Shown here: piece by piece, positions 61,526-64,000 of the stretch
Layout: every line of letters begins with the position of its first letter
Position numbering within the stretch: the stretch's first letter is position 1
Assembly: GCF_007655135.1 (NCBI RefSeq)
Contig: NC_045130.1
Location: forward strand, 12,772,001-12,836,000
From: Punica granatum
Taxonomy: Eukaryota; Streptophyta; Magnoliopsida; Myrtales; Lythraceae
DNA: 64,000 bases
Direction of reading: 5' to 3'
Notes under the pieces: model-generated
Told to the model about the DNA's origin: nothing
Database searches by the model: none
Seen by the model: only the letters and a program-made list of their open reading frames with translations
Translations under genes and position numbers: made by a program

Positions 61526-62242
61526 TATTGTAATTTGTAATAATTAATGGAATGCGGAGCAAAAAAATGGTGTTTTTTTTTTAGCCAAAGAGTTGGTGCT
61601 TATTGGCATATTGCTTTATAAAAAATAATGCTTGTTCACATTTTATATTTCATTTTTTCATTTTCAATTTTATTCTTATTGTGTCAGTCGCCAAATCCCA
61701 CATCTATTGTATAAGGGAAAGATTTAAAATTTATATGTAAGACCTAATGACTTATGTAATAATAGAACTTTTGTGTGATGGGTTCATAGTTGTTAAGCAT
61801 ATTATTAGAGTAGACTCTTGCTCATAACCATGCGGGATTGTGAATAGACCATGTATGGGACTACCCACGAGCCTGAATATGTGGAAGTTATGTCTAGACT
61901 GGAGTCCAAGAGCCTAACGAGGACGTTATTCCTAAAAGGGAAATTTGCCGTATTTTTAGTCTAATATCAATTATGCAATGCAAAGATTTGGGATTGATAT
62001 AAGTAGAATCCAATGACAACATTAATAATTAACACTTTTCAGTGATGGGTCTTATTGATTAAAAAAAAAAAGAGTCTGGGTCGGATTCTTCCTTTCCAAC
62101 ATGAGCAATGGAGGGGGTTTATCTCTGGAACAACTCCTGGCCACCTGCTGACTTCGTGTTCTTTGGTTTGGGAAGCCAAGGAAAGAGATCTCGAGTTTGA
62201 AGATTGGATTAGTTAGCTTGGAATTTGAAGAAGATTCTTCCT

Positions 62243-62557
62243 ACCACCAGCATGGTGGTCTAGTGGTTAAGCATCAATCGCTTCACTTGAACATCACGAG
62301 TTTGAGTCTCACTGAGAACGTAGAGCTCGCCACTATGTGGGTATATTATGGGATGGCAGTGGCCGGCCCATAATGCTTGATTCAGTGGACATTGACTTAA
62401 TTCACTAGTGTGTTGATGGGGCTGCGGTGACCAAATTGTGCTAAAGTCTCAGCGAGTTATGGCGAAATGAACATTCAGTGGTGGTTAAATTTTTTTAGTT
62501 GGAGCAGTTACAGCAGGCTAATAACCCGACCTAGCCTTTTATTCATAAAAAAAAAAA
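62243..62557 (+). mobile_element. Full-length SINE, family S3
   Basis: A 315-bp tRNA-derived SINE with box A TGGTCTAGTGGTTAAG, box B GAGTTTGAGTCTC, a unique body and a poly(A) tail from 62547. The exact 12-bp duplication AAGATTCTTCCT flanks it (62231-62242 and 62558-62569). Confidence 0.9.
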
Positions 62558-62569
62558 AAGATTCTTCCT

Positions 62570-64000
62570 GATGAGAGGAAGATTTCGATTCGGACTCTTT
62601 TTCCGCATCAATTATTACATATTGTATCATTCCTTGTTTATATGTAAGTTCAAAACTGATTTTGAATAAATCATTAATATACCCCGTCCTCTTAAATTAG
62701 AATTTCGTGAAGTTCTCAGTGCAACAAAACCCACAAGATTGAATTATCTCGCACACATTCACCAACTGCTTCTGATATAATCATTTCTATTTTGTTAACT
62801 TCAAGGAGATTACAAGTGTTAAGTTTTAATTTATTATTATTTGTAATGTAATCTCATGGTTTTTCCTATGGGTGTGACCTATGTCACGTACTTAGTTTTG
62901 ACAGTCTTTTTTTTCTTTTTTCTTTTTTTTCTTTTTTGGTTCTAATAATTGCTATATCAATTAATTTGAGACACCGTCACAATTGATATAGGCGGAACTT
63001 TGAGATTATGGATATCCAAGGGCGGTACGAGGAGTAAAATTAATACAAGCTAAGATGTGGTCAAATAATCGAGCATGAATTGATCAAACAGATAAACAAT
63101 GGATGGATGGATGGATGGATTCATTTTATTTAGACTTGGCCTTTTCATGGAGCATTTTAAGGGCCAGCATGGACTACCCCCCGTAACAGAAAACGTTAGC
63201 AAACGGCCGCAAGAAACTTTTGACTTTTCCTGTGTTGTGGCATATGCATTTTGGTACCAAAAAAAAAAAAAGGGTCTTACGTCAGTGCCTCATCCAATAG
63301 ATCCATTGATAGTAAAGTCCGAATTTGTACTCAGGCTTAACCTCCTCCTTCCGGCCACCACAACATTTTTGGGATAGGTAGTCCCCATACTATTGCCCCC
63401 TTAATTTGACTCCACCAACAAAAAGGACAAAAATAATTTGATTTCAAAAGGTGGGAAATTAATAAAAATTGGTCCCCCAGGCACGGCTTACAAGTACCTT
63501 TAACAATATAACGCGCTCTATAAGGACTGTCAACTCTTTCCAAAATCTTACAATACGGTGCCGAATATGAATCCCATTCTAACTGAAATTCTTGTAACTA
63601 GCTAAGTCGTTAAATTGATTATATGTGAATGAAAATTACTATTACTCTGTGAAAAAGCATAGATCAAGGAAATGGATCTCATGAAGTTGCTTATGCACAA
63701 GAAAAAAAGTATTTTCCGGACATCTGTGACAGCCTCCAAGATTCCGGCAACCTTCCCTAGTAAATTGGGAAAGTTGAAGTTGTCGTGTTCTAATAATTTC
63801 CAAGTCAAGGCAACATGTGTACACGAAACATTGGATCAGAAGAGGAACTCCGATCGAAGTTTGTCTTTCAGTTCGGATTGCCAGCAGTATACCCATCTTT
63901 CCGCTAATTAATTAGATTATTATAAATCTATTTGTCCTTCTAGATATTTTGTATTCTAACTGCAGTGAACTTTGAGTTTCTTCTTAATCTTATTACCATG
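62570..64000. other. Intergenic DNA at the right edge
   Basis: No gene is supported. Open frames at 63099-63377 and 63602-63911 exist on both strands without known motifs. A gene could begin beyond the window. Confidence 0.5.
63099..63120. repeat. (ATGG)n microsatellite
   Basis: Five and a half ATGG units. Confidence 0.9.

Larger units (their letters stand above)
57838..62230. other. AT-rich intergenic DNA without a supported gene
   Basis: It contains S1 SINE copies at 58296 and 60275, AT microsatellites near 58755 and 59428, and a Helitron-like end at 61525. Open frames at 61088-61525 lie in T- and CT-rich sequence and match nothing known to me. Confidence 0.55.

Noticed and set aside
62243..62330. 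A functional tRNA gene
   Set aside because: Box A and B fit, but there is no acceptor stem; the poly(A) tail and duplication show a SINE.

Overview
This window is nuclear DNA from a flowering plant, most likely a woody eudicot. The evidence is AT-rich intergenic DNA, genes with several GT-AG introns, plant-only protein families (DUF1218, UGT90A-type glycosyltransferase, CYP707A) and a dense load of typical plant transposons. Nothing is prokaryotic, viral or organellar. I cannot name the species from sequence alone.

Genes in order: (1) a DUF1218 four-helix membrane protein, + strand, 2198-4238; (2) a UGT90A-like UDP-glycosyltransferase without introns, + strand, 7195-8664; (3) a probable NNF1 kinetochore subunit, + strand, 13459-17858; (4) a second UGT90A-like gene, about 80% identical to the first, + strand, 23187-24653; (5) a CXC/CPP (tesmin/TSO1-like) DNA-binding protein with 12 exons, + strand, 28459-31647; (6) a CYP707A abscisic acid 8'-hydroxylase with 7 exons, - strand, 46743-49041. 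I rebuilt every exon chain by hand from splice sites and reading phase. The last exon of gene 3 is uncertain.

The genes do not form a pathway. The two UGTs are a dispersed tandem duplication with matching core promoters, and the kinetochore gene lies between them. The CYP707A gene has a tight pair of CACGTG (G-box/ABRE-type) cores upstream, which fits feedback induction by ABA.

Most of the remaining DNA is transposon debris, and many events can be read with their target-site duplications (TSDs). There is a LINE inserted in another LINE (14-bp TSD) and four tRNA-derived SINE families with several dated-looking insertions. Three elements have long terminal inverted repeats and are Mutator-like, a further TIR element carries tandem sequence repeats, and one hAT-like element carries gene-like DNA. 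There is also a miniature Ty1/copia remnant (two LTRs around an RNase H fragment), a pair of ~0.9-kb LTR-like direct repeats, and three Helitron-type ends. From about 31.6 to 46.7 kb and from 49.4 to 64 kb I see no convincing host gene. I found no evidence of a previously undescribed biological system. The most interesting items are the nested insertions, the changed DNA-contact residue in the CXC protein, and the ABRE pair.
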